Shown piece after piece: positions 15,393 through 24,447 of a DNA stretch of 64,000 nucleotides. Under the pieces are notes generated by a model. It ran no database searches, was not told the DNA's origin, and worked only from the letters and a program-made list of their open reading frames with translations. The stretch is from contig NZ_KE384533.1 in assembly GCF_000426525.1 (NCBI RefSeq), positions 1,032,562-1,096,561 on the forward strand, written 5' to 3'. The stretch's first letter is position 1. Every line of letters starts with the position of its first letter. Source of the DNA: Nocardioides alkalitolerans DSM 16699. Its GTDB lineage: Bacteria; Actinomycetota; Actinomycetes; Propionibacteriales; Nocardioidaceae. Both the position numbers and the translations under genes were made by a program.

Positions 15393-17792
15393 GTGGCACT
15401 CGCACCGCGCACCACCCGCAGGACCGCACCGCAGGACGCCGGCACGCCCGTGGCCGGGAGCCCGGCGACCGACGCCGAGGTCAGCCTCGAGCCGGGCGTG
15501 CAGCGCCGCACGCTCCTGGGCTTCGTGCTCGGTGGCGCGACGCTGATCGCCGCCGCCCCGATGGGCGCGGGCCTGGTGGAGCCGGCGGCCGCCGACGGCA
15601 TCCCCTCGGTGCCGCAGCCGCCGGAGATCTACGACCTCAACGACTTCCTCAGCCACGCCGGGCTCGCGACGAGCCTCCTGATCAAGATCGTCATCAACGA
15701 GGACGGCACGGCGTCGTTCGAGCTGCCCCGGGCCGAGGTCGGCCAGGGCATCACGACGTCGACGGCGATGATCATCGCCGAGGAGCTCGACCTGCCGCTC
15801 GACCGCGTCAAGGTCACCCTCGCGCCGGCCCGCCCGGAGCTGCTGCTCAACCAGCTCACCGGCGGCTCCAACACGACGATCTCGACCTACACGCCGATCC
15901 GCGTCGCCGCCACCGTCGCGCGCGGCGCCCTGCTGGAGGCCGCGTCGGTCCTCCTCGGCGACACGGTCGACCAGCTCGTCACCAAGGCGGGCGGCATCAT
16001 CGAGGCGCCCGACGGCCGCCAGGTCGAGTACGGCGAGCTCGCCGTCGCCGCGGCCGCGCGGCAGGACCGCGAGGTGCAGGTGGAGCTGGGGGAGCGCCGT
16101 ACCGAGCGCCGGGTCGTCGGCACCCCGCAGAACCGGGTCGACGCCCTCGAGGCGGTCACCGGCCGCAAGCAGTACGCCACCGACCTCCAGGTGCCGAACG
16201 CGTGGCCCACGATGGTGTGCCGCGCCCCCACGCTCAACGGGAAGCCGCTGGCGGTGCGCAACCTCGCCGCCGTACGACGCCTGCCCGGCGTCACCCACGT
16301 CGAGATGTTCGACTTCGGCGTGGCGGTGCGGGCCCGCACGTTCGGTCAGTGCATCGACGCGGTGCGCGCGATCGAGGCCGACTGGGAGGACGGGCCGGTC
16401 GCCGGCGAGGACGACGCCAGCATCCTCGAGGGCCTGCGCCGGGCCCAGCTGCCGCTGCCCGCCCTGCCGAGCCTGCCGCTGCTGCGCACGGTCAACCAGG
16501 ACTTCACCTTCTACTTCCGCAGCAACTCGGCCATGGACACGAACTCGGCGATCGCCGACGTGCGCAGCGACGGCGCCGAGATCTGGTCGGGCCTGAAGTC
16601 GCCGGTGGTCGCGCAGGAGCAGATCGCCGCGATGCTCGGCCTGCCGGTCTCGTCGGTGCGGGTCAACGTCGTGCAGTCGGGCGGGTCGTTCGGCCGTCGG
16701 CTGTTCTTCGACGGCGCCCGCGAGGCGGCCCAGATCAGCCAGCGCATGGGCGTGCCGGTGAAGCTCATGTGGCACCGCGCCGACGACGCCCGAGCCGGGC
16801 GCGCCCACCCGATGTGCACCTCGCGCATCCGGGCCGCGCACACGCTCGGCAACGTCGTGGCGTTCCAGCAGTCGCACACGAGCATCGAGACCGACTTCCG
16901 CCACGGGCTCGGCGAGGCGCTCACCGCGTTCGCCGCCGACCTGCCCGCCGGGCTGGGCAACCTCGCGTTCAGCGAGACGGTCTTCACGCTCACCCAGGAG
17001 ATGCCCTACAACTTCGGCGCCGTGCTCCAGACGCTCACCGAGGCCGACCAGCGCTTCAACACCGGCAGCATGCGCAACATCTTCTCGCCCGACGTGCGCG
17101 CCGCCTCGGAGCTGATGGTCGACCGGCTGGCGAGCGAGATGGGCCGCGACCCCTACGAGTTCCGCCGGGCCTTCTCGAAGAACGCCCGCGTGACCGCCGT
17201 GCTCGACAAGGTGGCGCGGGCCGGGCAGTGGGGCCGGGAGATGGAGCCCGGCACCGCCCAGGGCATCTCGATCCACAAAGAGTACAAGGGCGCCACGGCC
17301 TGCCTCGTCGAGGTCGACTGCCGCCCCGAGACGGTCAACCGCGTGGTGCGCGACGCCGTGACGGGGCCGCGGGTGACCAAGGTGGTGTTCGCGGTGGACG
17401 CCGGGCTGATCATCAACCCGACCGGCCTCGAGGCCCAGATGCAGGGCGGCATCAACGACGGCATCGCCCTGGCGCTCACCTCCAGCCTGCACCTGCAGGG
17501 CGGCCACTTCGTCGAGGCCAGCTGGGACAACTACTTCTACACCCGGCAGTGGAACACCCCGCCCGAGGTCGAGGTCCACCTGATGCCGTCCGACAGCCCG
17601 CAGCCGGGCGGTGCCGGCGAGGCCGGTGTGGCCGCGACGTTCGCCGCGGTGGCCTGCGCCGTCGCGCGGGCGACCGGCGAGATGCCGACCCACTTCCCGA
17701 TCAACCACCTCGAGCCCCTGGCCTTCGAGCCGAAGCCCTTCGTCCCGCCGATCCCGCCCTCGCCGACCAACGGCCTGCGGCTGACGTACTGA
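15393..17792 (+). CDS. Molybdopterin-binding subunit of a xanthine dehydrogenase-family enzyme (IorB-like)
   Basis: The 799-aa protein is the large Mo-binding subunit of a periplasmic-type molybdenum hydroxylase similar to isoquinoline 1-oxidoreductase and aldehyde oxidoreductases. A twin-arginine-like signal (RRTLLGFVLGG, about residues 46-56) precedes the mature domain, so export by Tat is likely. Cofactor-binding stretches include GQGITTSTAMIIAEEL and GGSFGRRLFFDGA. The catalytic Glu is at about residue 743 in GGAGEAGVAAT. Start GTG has GGAGG 4 nt ahead. The 2Fe-2S subunit follows after 10 bp. No FAD subunit, XdhC-type chaperone or cytochrome is encoded nearby. Substrate is unknown. Confidence 0.9.
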   Translation: MALAPRTTRRTAPQDAGTPVAGSPATDAEVSLEPGVQRRTLLGFVLGGATLIAAAPMGAGLVEPAAADGIPSVPQPPEIYDLNDFLSHAGLATSLLIKIVINEDGTASFELPRAEVGQGITTSTAMIIAEELDLPLDRVKVTLAPARPELLLNQLTGGSNTTISTYTPIRVAATVARGALLEAASVLLGDTVDQLVTKAGGIIEAPDGRQVEYGELAVAAAARQDREVQVELGERRTERRVVGTPQNRVDALEAVTGRKQYATDLQVPNAWPTMVCRAPTLNGKPLAVRNLAAVRRLPGVTHVEMFDFGVAVRARTFGQCIDAVRAIEADWEDGPVAGEDDASILEGLRRAQLPLPALPSLPLLRTVNQDFTFYFRSNSAMDTNSAIADVRSDGAEIWSGLKSPVVAQEQIAAMLGLPVSSVRVNVVQSGGSFGRRLFFDGAREAAQISQRMGVPVKLMWHRADDARAGRAHPMCTSRIRAAHTLGNVVAFQQSHTSIETDFRHGLGEALTAFAADLPAGLGNLAFSETVFTLTQEMPYNFGAVLQTLTEADQRFNTGSMRNIFSPDVRAASELMVDRLASEMGRDPYEFRRAFSKNARVTAVLDKVARAGQWGREMEPGTAQGISIHKEYKGATACLVEVDCRPETVNRVVRDAVTGPRVTKVVFAVDAGLIINPTGLEAQMQGGINDGIALALTSSLHLQGGHFVEASWDNYFYTRQWNTPPEVEVHLMPSDSPQPGGAGEAGVAATFAAVACAVARATGEMPTHFPINHLEPLAFEPKPFVPPIPPSPTNGLRLTY

Positions 17793-17802
17793 GGAGCCAC
17801 CC

Positions 17803-18279
17803 GTGCCCACCCAGACCTTCCAGCTCAACGGCGAGCGCGTCAGCGTCGACGTCGAGGACGACGTGCGCCTCCTGTGGGTCCTGCGCGACCTGCTCGGCGT
17901 CACCGGACCCAAGTACGGCTGCGGCATCAACGTCTGCAAGGCCTGCACGTCCCACATCAACGGCCGCGCGTTCAACCCCTGCGCCGTCCCGGTCGGCGAG
18001 CTGAGCGCCGACGACGAGGTGACGACCATCGAGGGCCTGCCCGCGACGGCCGGCGCCGACCTGCACCCGATGCAGGAGGCGTGGCTCAACCGCGACGTCG
18101 CCCAGTGCGGCTACTGCCAGCCCGGCCAGATCATGGCGGCGGTCGCCCTGGTGCGGAAGGTGCAGCGCGAGGGCCGCGCCATCTCGGACGCCGACCTCGA
18201 CGGCATCCGCAACATCTGCCGCTGCGGCACCTACACCCGCATCCGCGAGGCCATCCGGGAGGGCGAGGCGGCGATGTGA
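17803..18279 (+). CDS. 2Fe-2S subunit of the molybdenum hydroxylase (IorA-like)
   Basis: The 158-aa iron-sulfur subunit carries both 2Fe-2S clusters of the xanthine dehydrogenase family: plant-ferredoxin-type Cys40, Cys45, Cys48 and Cys60 (KYGCGINVCKAC), and the four-helix-bundle cluster Cys102, Cys105, Cys139 and Cys141 (QCGYCQPGQ, ICRCGTY). It passes electrons from the Mo centre of the 799-aa partner. It has no signal of its own, so it would be carried across the membrane as a folded complex by the partner's Tat signal. The GTG start has GAGG 8 nt ahead. The intergenic gap of 10 bp shows an operon. Confidence 0.93.
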   Translation: MPTQTFQLNGERVSVDVEDDVRLLWVLRDLLGVTGPKYGCGINVCKACTSHINGRAFNPCAVPVGELSADDEVTTIEGLPATAGADLHPMQEAWLNRDVAQCGYCQPGQIMAAVALVRKVQREGRAISDADLDGIRNICRCGTYTRIREAIREGEAAM

Positions 18280-18343
18280 CGGACGACGCCCGGGCGGAGC
18301 GGCCACCGACCGGCGGGTTTCGCCGGGCGCCCGGGGTCAGCCG

Positions 18344-18349
18344 TACGAT
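18344..18349 (+). promoter_or_regulatory. -10 box of purF
   Basis: TACGAT lies 7 nt before the GTG at 18357, the same box and spacing as purL. An ATG at 18348 overlaps the box and is therefore unlikely to be the start. Confidence 0.5.
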
Positions 18350-18356
18350 GAGGCAC

Positions 18357-19970
18357 GTGGCCAACCCCGTGAGCACACGCAAGGGCGGCGACGGTCGCCT
18401 CACCGCCGCACTCGACCCGCAGGACCAGGGCCCCCAGGACGCCTGTGGCGTCTTCGGCGTCTGGGCCCCGGGCGAGGACGTCTCCAAGCTGACCTACTAC
18501 GGCCTCTACGCGCTGCAGCACCGTGGCCAGGAGTCCGCGGGCATCGCGGTCAGCAACGGCCGCCAGATCCTGGTCTACAAGGACATGGGTCTCGTCTCCC
18601 AGGTCTTCGACGAGTCGACGCTCGAGGCGCTCAAGGGCCACCTCGCGATCGGCCACTCGCGCTACTCCACCACCGGCGCCAGCACGTGGCACAACGCGCA
18701 GCCGACGTTCCACCCGACGCAGCACGGCTCGATCGCGCTGGCCCACAACGGCAACCTCACCAACACCGCCGAGCTGGCCGAGATGGTCGCCGACCGCAGC
18801 GCCCTCGACGGCGAGCTCGACCTGTCGGTGCGCCGGCCCGAGCAGTCGACCAACGACACGGGCGTCGTCACGGCCCTGCTGGCCGACCACCCCGACACCA
18901 CCGTCGAGGAGCGGGCGATGGAGCTGCTCCCGCTCGTCAAGGGCGCCTTCTCCTTCGTCTGGATGACCGAGAACACCCTGTACGCCGCGCGCGACCCCCA
19001 GGGCATCCGTCCCCTGGTGCTGGGCCGCCTCGAGCGGGGCTGGGTCGTCGCCTCCGAGACCGCCGCCCTCGACATCGTGGGCGCCTCGTTCATCCGCGAG
19101 ATCGAGCCCGGCGAGATGATCGCCGTCGACGAGGAGGGCCTGCGCACCCGCCGGTTCGCCGAGGCGGCGCCGAAGCACTGCCTCTTCGAGTTCGTCTACC
19201 TCGCCCGCCCCGACACCCTCATGGTCGGCAAGCGCATGCACAGCGTGCGCGTCGAGATCGGCCGCCGCCTGGCCCGCACCTTCCCGGCCGACGCCGACCT
19301 CGTCATCCCCGTGCCCGAGTCGGGCACGCCGGCGGCGATCGGGTACGCCGAGGCCTCCGGCATCCCCTACGGCACCGGCCTGGTGAAGAACTCGTACGTC
19401 GGGCGCACCTTCATCCAGCCGAGCCAGACGATCCGCCAGCTCGGCATCCGCCTGAAGCTCAACCCGCTGCGCGACGTCATCGAGGGCAAGCGCCTCGTGG
19501 TCGTCGACGACTCGATCGTGCGCGGCAACACGCAGCGCGCGCTCATCCGGATGCTCCGGGAGGCCGGCGCCCGCGAGGTGCACGTGCGCATCAGCTCGCC
19601 GCCGGTGAAGTGGCCGTGCTTCTACGGCATCGACTTCGCGACCCGCGCCGAGCTCATCGGCAACGGCCTCACCAACGACGAGATCTGCCGCTCGATCGAC
19701 GCCGACTCGCTGGGCTACATCGAGCTCGACGACCTCGTCGACGCGACCGACGTGCCCAAGGACAACCTCTGCCGGGCCTGCTTCGACGGCGTCTACCCGA
19801 TCGAGCTGCCCGACCCGGTGCTGCTCGGCAAGGACGTGCTCGAGCTCAACCGCACGATCTCGACGCCGCAGACCGCCCCGGTCGGCCCGCCGTCGACGAC
19901 CACCGACGTCGACGGGCTCGCCGCGTCGCTGTCCGGCGGTGGCGCGGGCGACGCGCTGCGCCACCCCTGA
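18357..19970 (+). CDS. purF: Amidophosphoribosyltransferase PurF
   Basis: The 537-aa enzyme makes phosphoribosylamine from PRPP and glutamine, the first committed step of purine synthesis. A propeptide ends before Cys30 in PQDACGVFGVW, the glutaminase nucleophile that is exposed by processing. The C-terminal phosphoribosyltransferase domain has the PRPP loop VVVDDSIVRGNT. Cys residues in KHCLFEF and NLCRACFDGVYP fit the 4Fe-4S cluster of the Bacillus-type enzyme. The GTG at 18357 is chosen for its TACGAT box; GTG at 18369 is an alternative. purM follows 90 bp downstream. Confidence 0.96.
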   Translation: MANPVSTRKGGDGRLTAALDPQDQGPQDACGVFGVWAPGEDVSKLTYYGLYALQHRGQESAGIAVSNGRQILVYKDMGLVSQVFDESTLEALKGHLAIGHSRYSTTGASTWHNAQPTFHPTQHGSIALAHNGNLTNTAELAEMVADRSALDGELDLSVRRPEQSTNDTGVVTALLADHPDTTVEERAMELLPLVKGAFSFVWMTENTLYAARDPQGIRPLVLGRLERGWVVASETAALDIVGASFIREIEPGEMIAVDEEGLRTRRFAEAAPKHCLFEFVYLARPDTLMVGKRMHSVRVEIGRRLARTFPADADLVIPVPESGTPAAIGYAEASGIPYGTGLVKNSYVGRTFIQPSQTIRQLGIRLKLNPLRDVIEGKRLVVVDDSIVRGNTQRALIRMLREAGAREVHVRISSPPVKWPCFYGIDFATRAELIGNGLTNDEICRSIDADSLGYIELDDLVDATDVPKDNLCRACFDGVYPIELPDPVLLGKDVLELNRTISTPQTAPVGPPSTTTDVDGLAASLSGGGAGDALRHP

Positions 19971-20060
19971 CCCGCTGATCCGACCCCCTGATCGCCATCG
20001 TGTGACCCCGTGGCCGCCCGCGGCCGCACCGCCTGCACCGCCGCCGTACGAGGAGCCACC

Positions 20061-21155
20061 GTGACCCAGCCCGACCCCGCCGAGAACGCGTACGCCGCCG
20101 CCGGCGTCTCCATCGAGGCGGCCGACCGCGCGATCGACCTGATGAAGGGCTGGGTCGAGAAGTCGCGGCGCCCGGAGGTCATCGGCGGCCTCGGCGGCTT
20201 CGCCGGGCTGTTCGACGCGAGCGCGCTGAAGGCCTACGACCGGCCGGTGCTCGCCACCTCCACCGACGGCGTCGGCACGAAGGTCGCGATCGCCCAGGCG
20301 ATGGACAAGCACGACACGATCGGCTTCGACCTCGTCGGCATGGTCGTCGACGACCTCGTGGTCTGCGGCGCCGAGCCGCTCTTCATGACCGACTACATCG
20401 CCACCGGCCGCGTGGTGCCCGAGCGCATCGCCGCCATCGTCAAGGGCATCGCCGAGGCGTGCGTCGAGGCCGGCTGCGCGCTGGTCGGCGGCGAGATCGC
20501 GGAGCACCCCGGTCTGCTCGGCCCGGACGACTACGACGTCGCGGGCGCCACCACCGGTGTGGTCGAGGCGGAGCAGATGCTCGGCCCGGGCCGCGTGCGA
20601 CCCGGTGACGTCGTCATCGCCATGGAGGCCAGCGGCCTGCACTCCAACGGCTACTCGCTCGTGCGCCACGTGCTGCTCGGCGACGGCGCCGGCTGGTCGC
20701 TCGACCGCCACGTCGACGAGCTCGGCCGCACCCTCGGTGAGGAGCTGCTGCACCCGACCCGGATCTACACCAAGGCCGCCCTCGCCCTGGCCCGCCGTAC
20801 CGAGACCCACGCCATGGCCCACGTGACGGGCGGCGGCCTCGCCGCCAACCTCGCGCGCGTCATGCCCGAGGAGCTCACGGCCACCATCGACCGCGGCACG
20901 TGGACCCCGCAGCCGATCTTCGACCTCGTCCGCAAGGTGGGCGACCTCGCCCAGGCGGACGTCGAGCAGACCCTCAACTGCGGCGTCGGCATGGTGGCCC
21001 TCACGGCGCCCGCCTCGGTCGACGCGGCCCTCGCCGAGCTGGGCGAGGCCGGCGTCCGCGCCTGGATCGCCGGCGAGGTCGCCTCGCTGTCGAGCAACGA
21101 CCCGGCCGCCTCCGGTGGCTCCGTCGTGCTGACGGGCCAGCACCCCGGCTGGTGA
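20061..21155 (+). CDS. purM: Phosphoribosylformylglycinamidine cyclo-ligase PurM
   Basis: The 364-aa AIR synthetase closes the imidazole ring by ATP-dependent cyclisation of FGAM, the step after PurL. Typical motifs are AYAAAGVSIEAADRAIDLMK at the start, TDGVGTKVAIAQ, and the AIRS C-terminal AHVTGGGLAANLARVMP. The GTG at 20061 follows AGGAG by 7 nt; an upstream in-frame extension has no signal. It is the last gene of the purine group here, followed by a repeat-rich stretch. Confidence 0.97.
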   Translation: MTQPDPAENAYAAAGVSIEAADRAIDLMKGWVEKSRRPEVIGGLGGFAGLFDASALKAYDRPVLATSTDGVGTKVAIAQAMDKHDTIGFDLVGMVVDDLVVCGAEPLFMTDYIATGRVVPERIAAIVKGIAEACVEAGCALVGGEIAEHPGLLGPDDYDVAGATTGVVEAEQMLGPGRVRPGDVVIAMEASGLHSNGYSLVRHVLLGDGAGWSLDRHVDELGRTLGEELLHPTRIYTKAALALARRTETHAMAHVTGGGLAANLARVMPEELTATIDRGTWTPQPIFDLVRKVGDLAQADVEQTLNCGVGMVALTAPASVDAALAELGEAGVRAWIAGEVASLSSNDPAASGGSVVLTGQHPGW

Positions 21156-21193
21156 TCCGCGGCTGACCCGGGTCGTCGCCGACGGGCGGGCGC

Positions 21194-21289
21194 GAGCCGG
21201 CAGTTCTGCGACGCCCGGAGGTGCCGAGCCGGCAGTTCGGCGACGCCCCGAGGTGCCGAGCCGGCAGTTCTGCGCCGCTCTGGTCCCGG
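21194..21289. repeat. 32-bp-period tandem repeat, array C
   Basis: Three units start at 21194, 21226 and 21258, each opening with GAGCCGGCAGTTC. Period is exactly 32 bp. A fourth, diverged unit (GAGTGGGCAGTTC) lies at 21494. The core TGCCGAGCCGGCAGTTCTGC differs at 4 of 20 positions from the core of the array at 47319-47511, which has the same period. There are no unique spacers and no cas genes. Confidence 0.75.
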
Positions 21290-21706
21290 ACGTCATGCCC
21301 CCGGAGGTCTCCGGCCCTCGATCGGGATGACGTCCCACCCGGGGTGGTCGCCCGCCGTACGGCGCGCCTGCCTCGAAGAGTGCGGACGGTGTCCCCGACG
21401 CGCCGACGGTTCGGGCGCGTGGGGTCCGCGTTTCTCCTGTACGGCGTGACCCGGTCCGCGTTTTCTCGGACCGCGGAGCGCACCGAGCGGGGCGAGTGGG
21501 CAGTTCGGCGACGCCCTGGTCCCGGACGTCATACGTTCTGAGGTCCTCGGCCCTCGATCGGGATGACGTCCCGCCCGGGGGTGGTCGCCCGCCGTACGGC
21601 GCGCCTGCCTCGACGAGTGCGGACCGGGAACCCGACACGCCGAGAGTTCGGGCGCGCGGGGTCCGCGTTTCTCCCGTACGGCGTGACCCGGTCCGCGTTC
21701 TCCAGC
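21258..21706. repeat. Tandem duplication of about 236-bp period
   Basis: The stretch 21258-21470 recurs at 21494-21706 with high but incomplete identity. Shared landmarks are GGTCCCGGACGTCAT (at 21282 and 21518), CCCTCGATCGGGATGACGTC and GTACGGCGTGACCCGGTCCG. Each copy starts with a 32-bp-family unit and contains GACGTCAT/ATGACGTC as an inverted repeat. This points to an old duplication of a noncoding element. Confidence 0.75.
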
Positions 21707-21756
21707 ACCACCTGCGCCGGAGCGCGGCACCGCCGAGCGCGCCGCGAGGCCCCCGC

Positions 21757-21803
21757 AACGCCGAGTCGGCACGCACCTCGGGGGTGCGTGCCGACTCGGC
21801 GTT
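21757..21803 (-). terminator. 21-bp perfect hairpin after the PBP gene
   Basis: Left arm 21757-21777 (AACGCCGAGTCGGCACGCAC plus one C) pairs perfectly with 21783-21803 around a 5-nt loop. It lies 33 nt beyond the stop of the penicillin-binding protein gene on the minus strand and is a strong intrinsic terminator-like hairpin, without a U tract. Confidence 0.7.
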
Positions 21804-21835
21804 CGTGCGTAAGGCCGACCAGGGTCGGCCCAGGC

Positions 21836-24220
21836 TCAGTTCTCGGCGGGTCCGCCGTCGCCGCCGCCGGGGCCGCCGCCGGGAGCGCCGGCACCCGGAC
21901 CGCCGTTGCCCGCGCCGGTGCCGGCCCACGCCGGGGTGCTGGGCATCGGCGCCGTGGGAGAGGTCGGCGTCGACGGCGCGTCCGGGGTGCTCGGGGCGTC
22001 CGGCGTGGCGGGGGCCGTCGGCGTGAAGCTGGCGTCCCGGTCGCGGTTGTTGTTGTTGCCGCGGTCCCGGTTGCCGCTGCCGCCGCCCCCCAGGGACACC
22101 GAGCCCTGGAGGTCGGTGGGTCCGACGGCCTCGCGCAGGCTGGTCGGGTCGGTGGGCTCGAAGTCGCGGCCCTCGAGCGTGTCGCGGATCCCGCGCATCG
22201 CGTCGCCCCAGACGGGCGCCACGAAGCCGGAGGCCGAGACGTTGTAGAAGTTGCGGTCGCCGATGCGCTGGCCGGTCAGCGAGATCGGGGTGCCGAGCTC
22301 GTTGGCGCCGGCGATCATCGCGGAGGTGGCGATCTCGGGGGTGTAGCCGACGAACCAGACGGAGCGCGCGCTCTGCGTCGTACCGGTCTTGCCGGCCGCG
22401 TCGATGCCGAGGTTCTGGGCGCTGGCGAAGCCGCCGTCGATGACGCCCGACAGGATCGAGCTGACGGCGTCGGCGGTCTCGGGCGTCATCACCTGCTCGC
22501 AGGTCGGCGTGTACTCCTTCAGGATGTTGCCGCCGGCGTCGGCGATGAGATTCACGGGCAGCGCGTCGCAGTGGTTGCCGCGAGCACCGAAGGTCGCGTA
22601 GGCCTCGGCCATCTCGACGGGGCTGACGTCGGCGACGCCGAGGGTGAACGAGGGCACGCGCTCGGCGCTGCGGCCGGCCTGCTCGTTGCCGGTGGGGTTG
22701 TCGAGCTCGACGCCCATGCTCTGCGCGAGCGCGAACGGCGCGCACAGGCCGGTGCGCTGCTCGAGCTGGGCGAAGAAGGTGTTCACGGACTCACGCGTGC
22801 CGGTCACCATCGTCTTGTAGCCCGAGGTGGTCGAGTTGCCGACGGTCCACTCGCCGTACCCGTAGGGCTCGCCGTCACAGTTGCGGAACGTCTCCTCCTG
22901 GAACGTCATGTCGTCGGAGGAGTTGACGCCCCACGACAGCGGGACGCCCTGCTCGATGGCGGCGGCCAGCACGAACACCTTGAAGGTGGAGCCGGCCTGG
23001 AAGCCGTTGGCGTCGCCGAGCCGCTCGGGCACGGTGTAGTTGAGGTAGGTCTGGCCCGCCTCGAGGTCGCGCCCCATCGGGCGTGACTGGGCGATGGCGC
23101 GCACGAAGCCCGTGCCGGGCTCGACCATCGCGACGCCGCCGATGGCGTTGTCGGTGGGGTTGACCGCGTCGGAGACGGCCTCGTCGGCCGAGGCCTGGTA
23201 GTCGAGGCGCAGCGGCGTGCGGATCGTGAGGCCGCCTTCGTAGAGCAGCGAGCGGCGTGCGTCCTCGGTCTCGCCGAGCGCGGGGTCGGCGAGCAGGTAG
23301 CGCAGCACGTAGTCGCAGTAGAAGGCGGCGACCGACGAGGTGCAGCCGTTGCTCGGCGGGCTGATCTGGAGGCCGAGCTCGCTGGCCTTGGCGTAGTCGG
23401 CGTCCTCGCGCTGGAGCACGTTCAGCTGCGCCATCCGCTCGATCACGACGTTGCGGCGCTGCAGGGCGCGCTCGGGGTTGATCGTCGGGTCGAGGCCGAC
23501 GGGGTTCTGCACGAGACCGGCGAGCAGCGCGGACTGCTGCAGCGTCAGGCTGCCGGCGTTGGTGTTGAAGTAGGTCTTGGCGGCCGACTGGATGCCGTAG
23601 GCGCCGTTGCCGAAGTAGGCGAGGTTGAGGTAGCGCTCGAGGATCCAGTCCTTGGAGTAGGTGTTCTCGATCGCGATGGCGTAGCGCAGCTCCTGGAGCT
23701 TGCGGCTGAAGGTCTCGGCGGTGGCCTCCGCGCGCGCCTGCTCGTCGTCGCCCGCCTGCTGCACGAGCGTCAGCTTCACCATCTGCTGCGTGATCGAGGA
23801 CCCGCCCTGGACCACGCCGCTGTTGGCCTGGTTGATGAGGAACGCGCGGGCCGTGCCGCGGACGTCGAGGGCGCCGTGCTCGTAGAAGCGGTAGTCCTCG
23901 ATGGAGACGATGGCCTGCCGCATGACGGGCGCCACCTGCGTGAGCGAGACGTTCACGCGGTTCTGGTCGTAGAGGGTCGCGATCGTGGTGCCGTCGGCGT
24001 CGAGGATGCGGCTGCGCTGGGGCAGCGCCTCCGTCTCGAGGTCGGCGGGCAGCTCCTTCACGCTGTCGGCGACGCTCGTCGCCGACATGCCGGCGAGACC
24101 GGCGAAGGGGAGCGCGAGCCCGGAAGCGACCACCCCCAGCACGACCGACGCCGCGAGCATGACGAACAGGTGCTTCACGACACGGGCGGCGGTGAGGCTG
24201 TCAGGGGCAGAGCTGGCCAT
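21836..24220 (-). CDS. Class A penicillin-binding protein (PonA2-like)
   Basis: The 794-aa bifunctional cell-wall enzyme has a membrane anchor at about residues 20-45. A glycosyltransferase domain follows (EDYRFYEHGALDVRGTARA, GGSSITQQMVKLTL) and then a transpeptidase domain with SxxK in AGSTFKVF, SxN in ESVNTFF and KTG in AGKTGTTQ. The C-terminal 120 residues are Gly/Pro/Asn-rich and disordered; no PASTA domain is seen, although mycobacterial PonA2 has one. It polymerises and cross-links peptidoglycan outside the membrane. The ATG at 24220 is chosen over a TTG three codons upstream; AGGGTA (TACCCT on this strand) lies 8 nt ahead. Next to whiB4 and the ArsA pair it matches the M. tuberculosis ponA2 neighbourhood. 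Confidence 0.94.
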   Translation of the reverse strand: MASSAPDSLTAARVVKHLFVMLAASVVLGVVASGLALPFAGLAGMSATSVADSVKELPADLETEALPQRSRILDADGTTIATLYDQNRVNVSLTQVAPVMRQAIVSIEDYRFYEHGALDVRGTARAFLINQANSGVVQGGSSITQQMVKLTLVQQAGDDEQARAEATAETFSRKLQELRYAIAIENTYSKDWILERYLNLAYFGNGAYGIQSAAKTYFNTNAGSLTLQQSALLAGLVQNPVGLDPTINPERALQRRNVVIERMAQLNVLQREDADYAKASELGLQISPPSNGCTSSVAAFYCDYVLRYLLADPALGETEDARRSLLYEGGLTIRTPLRLDYQASADEAVSDAVNPTDNAIGGVAMVEPGTGFVRAIAQSRPMGRDLEAGQTYLNYTVPERLGDANGFQAGSTFKVFVLAAAIEQGVPLSWGVNSSDDMTFQEETFRNCDGEPYGYGEWTVGNSTTSGYKTMVTGTRESVNTFFAQLEQRTGLCAPFALAQSMGVELDNPTGNEQAGRSAERVPSFTLGVADVSPVEMAEAYATFGARGNHCDALPVNLIADAGGNILKEYTPTCEQVMTPETADAVSSILSGVIDGGFASAQNLGIDAAGKTGTTQSARSVWFVGYTPEIATSAMIAGANELGTPISLTGQRIGDRNFYNVSASGFVAPVWGDAMRGIRDTLEGRDFEPTDPTSLREAVGPTDLQGSVSLGGGGSGNRDRGNNNNRDRDASFTPTAPATPDAPSTPDAPSTPTSPTAPMPSTPAWAGTGAGNGGPGAGAPGGGPGGGDGGPAEN

Positions 24221-24228
24221 GGTCCCCA

Positions 24229-24234
24229 AGGGTA
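24229..24234 (-). promoter_or_regulatory. -10 box of the PBP gene
   Basis: On the minus strand TACCCT lies 8 nt before the ATG at 24220, with no separate ribosome binding site. The remaining 210 bp up to whiB4 hold its divergent promoter and leader; no further feature is recognised. Confidence 0.4.
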
Positions 24235-24447
24235 CGGGAGGTCGCCCCGCAGCACCGGTTCGTCGCGTCGACGGGGGGTCGGTCCCCCATTGGTGACTGT
24301 CGGGACGTAGTCATTTCGGACTATGCCGTTTGGGTCTATCGGGTCTGTCGCGCGGGCGCCGGAGTCTTTACCTTTTACCTCGTTGGGTTGGAATCGGGGG
24401 TAGGACGGCGTGGGGCCGGACACCTCCCTGTGAACTGGGGACATCAC

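Larger units (their letters stand above)
21156..21835. other. Repeat-rich intergenic stretch after purM
   Basis: This 680-bp stretch has no credible gene. It holds three 32-bp-period tandem units (21194-21289), a tandem duplication of about 236-bp period (21258-21706) and a 21-bp perfect hairpin (21757-21803). Open frames of over 100 codons exist on both strands, but they run through the duplicated DNA and show low-complexity Arg/Pro composition, as expected of GC-rich noncoding DNA. Confidence 0.75.

Noticed and set aside
21293..21772. 159-codon minus-strand frame with repeated peptide stretches in the gap after purM
   Set aside because: The repeated peptides only reflect the DNA duplication. 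Composition is Arg/Pro/Gly-rich, there is no ribosome binding site, and frames of similar length exist on the other strand.
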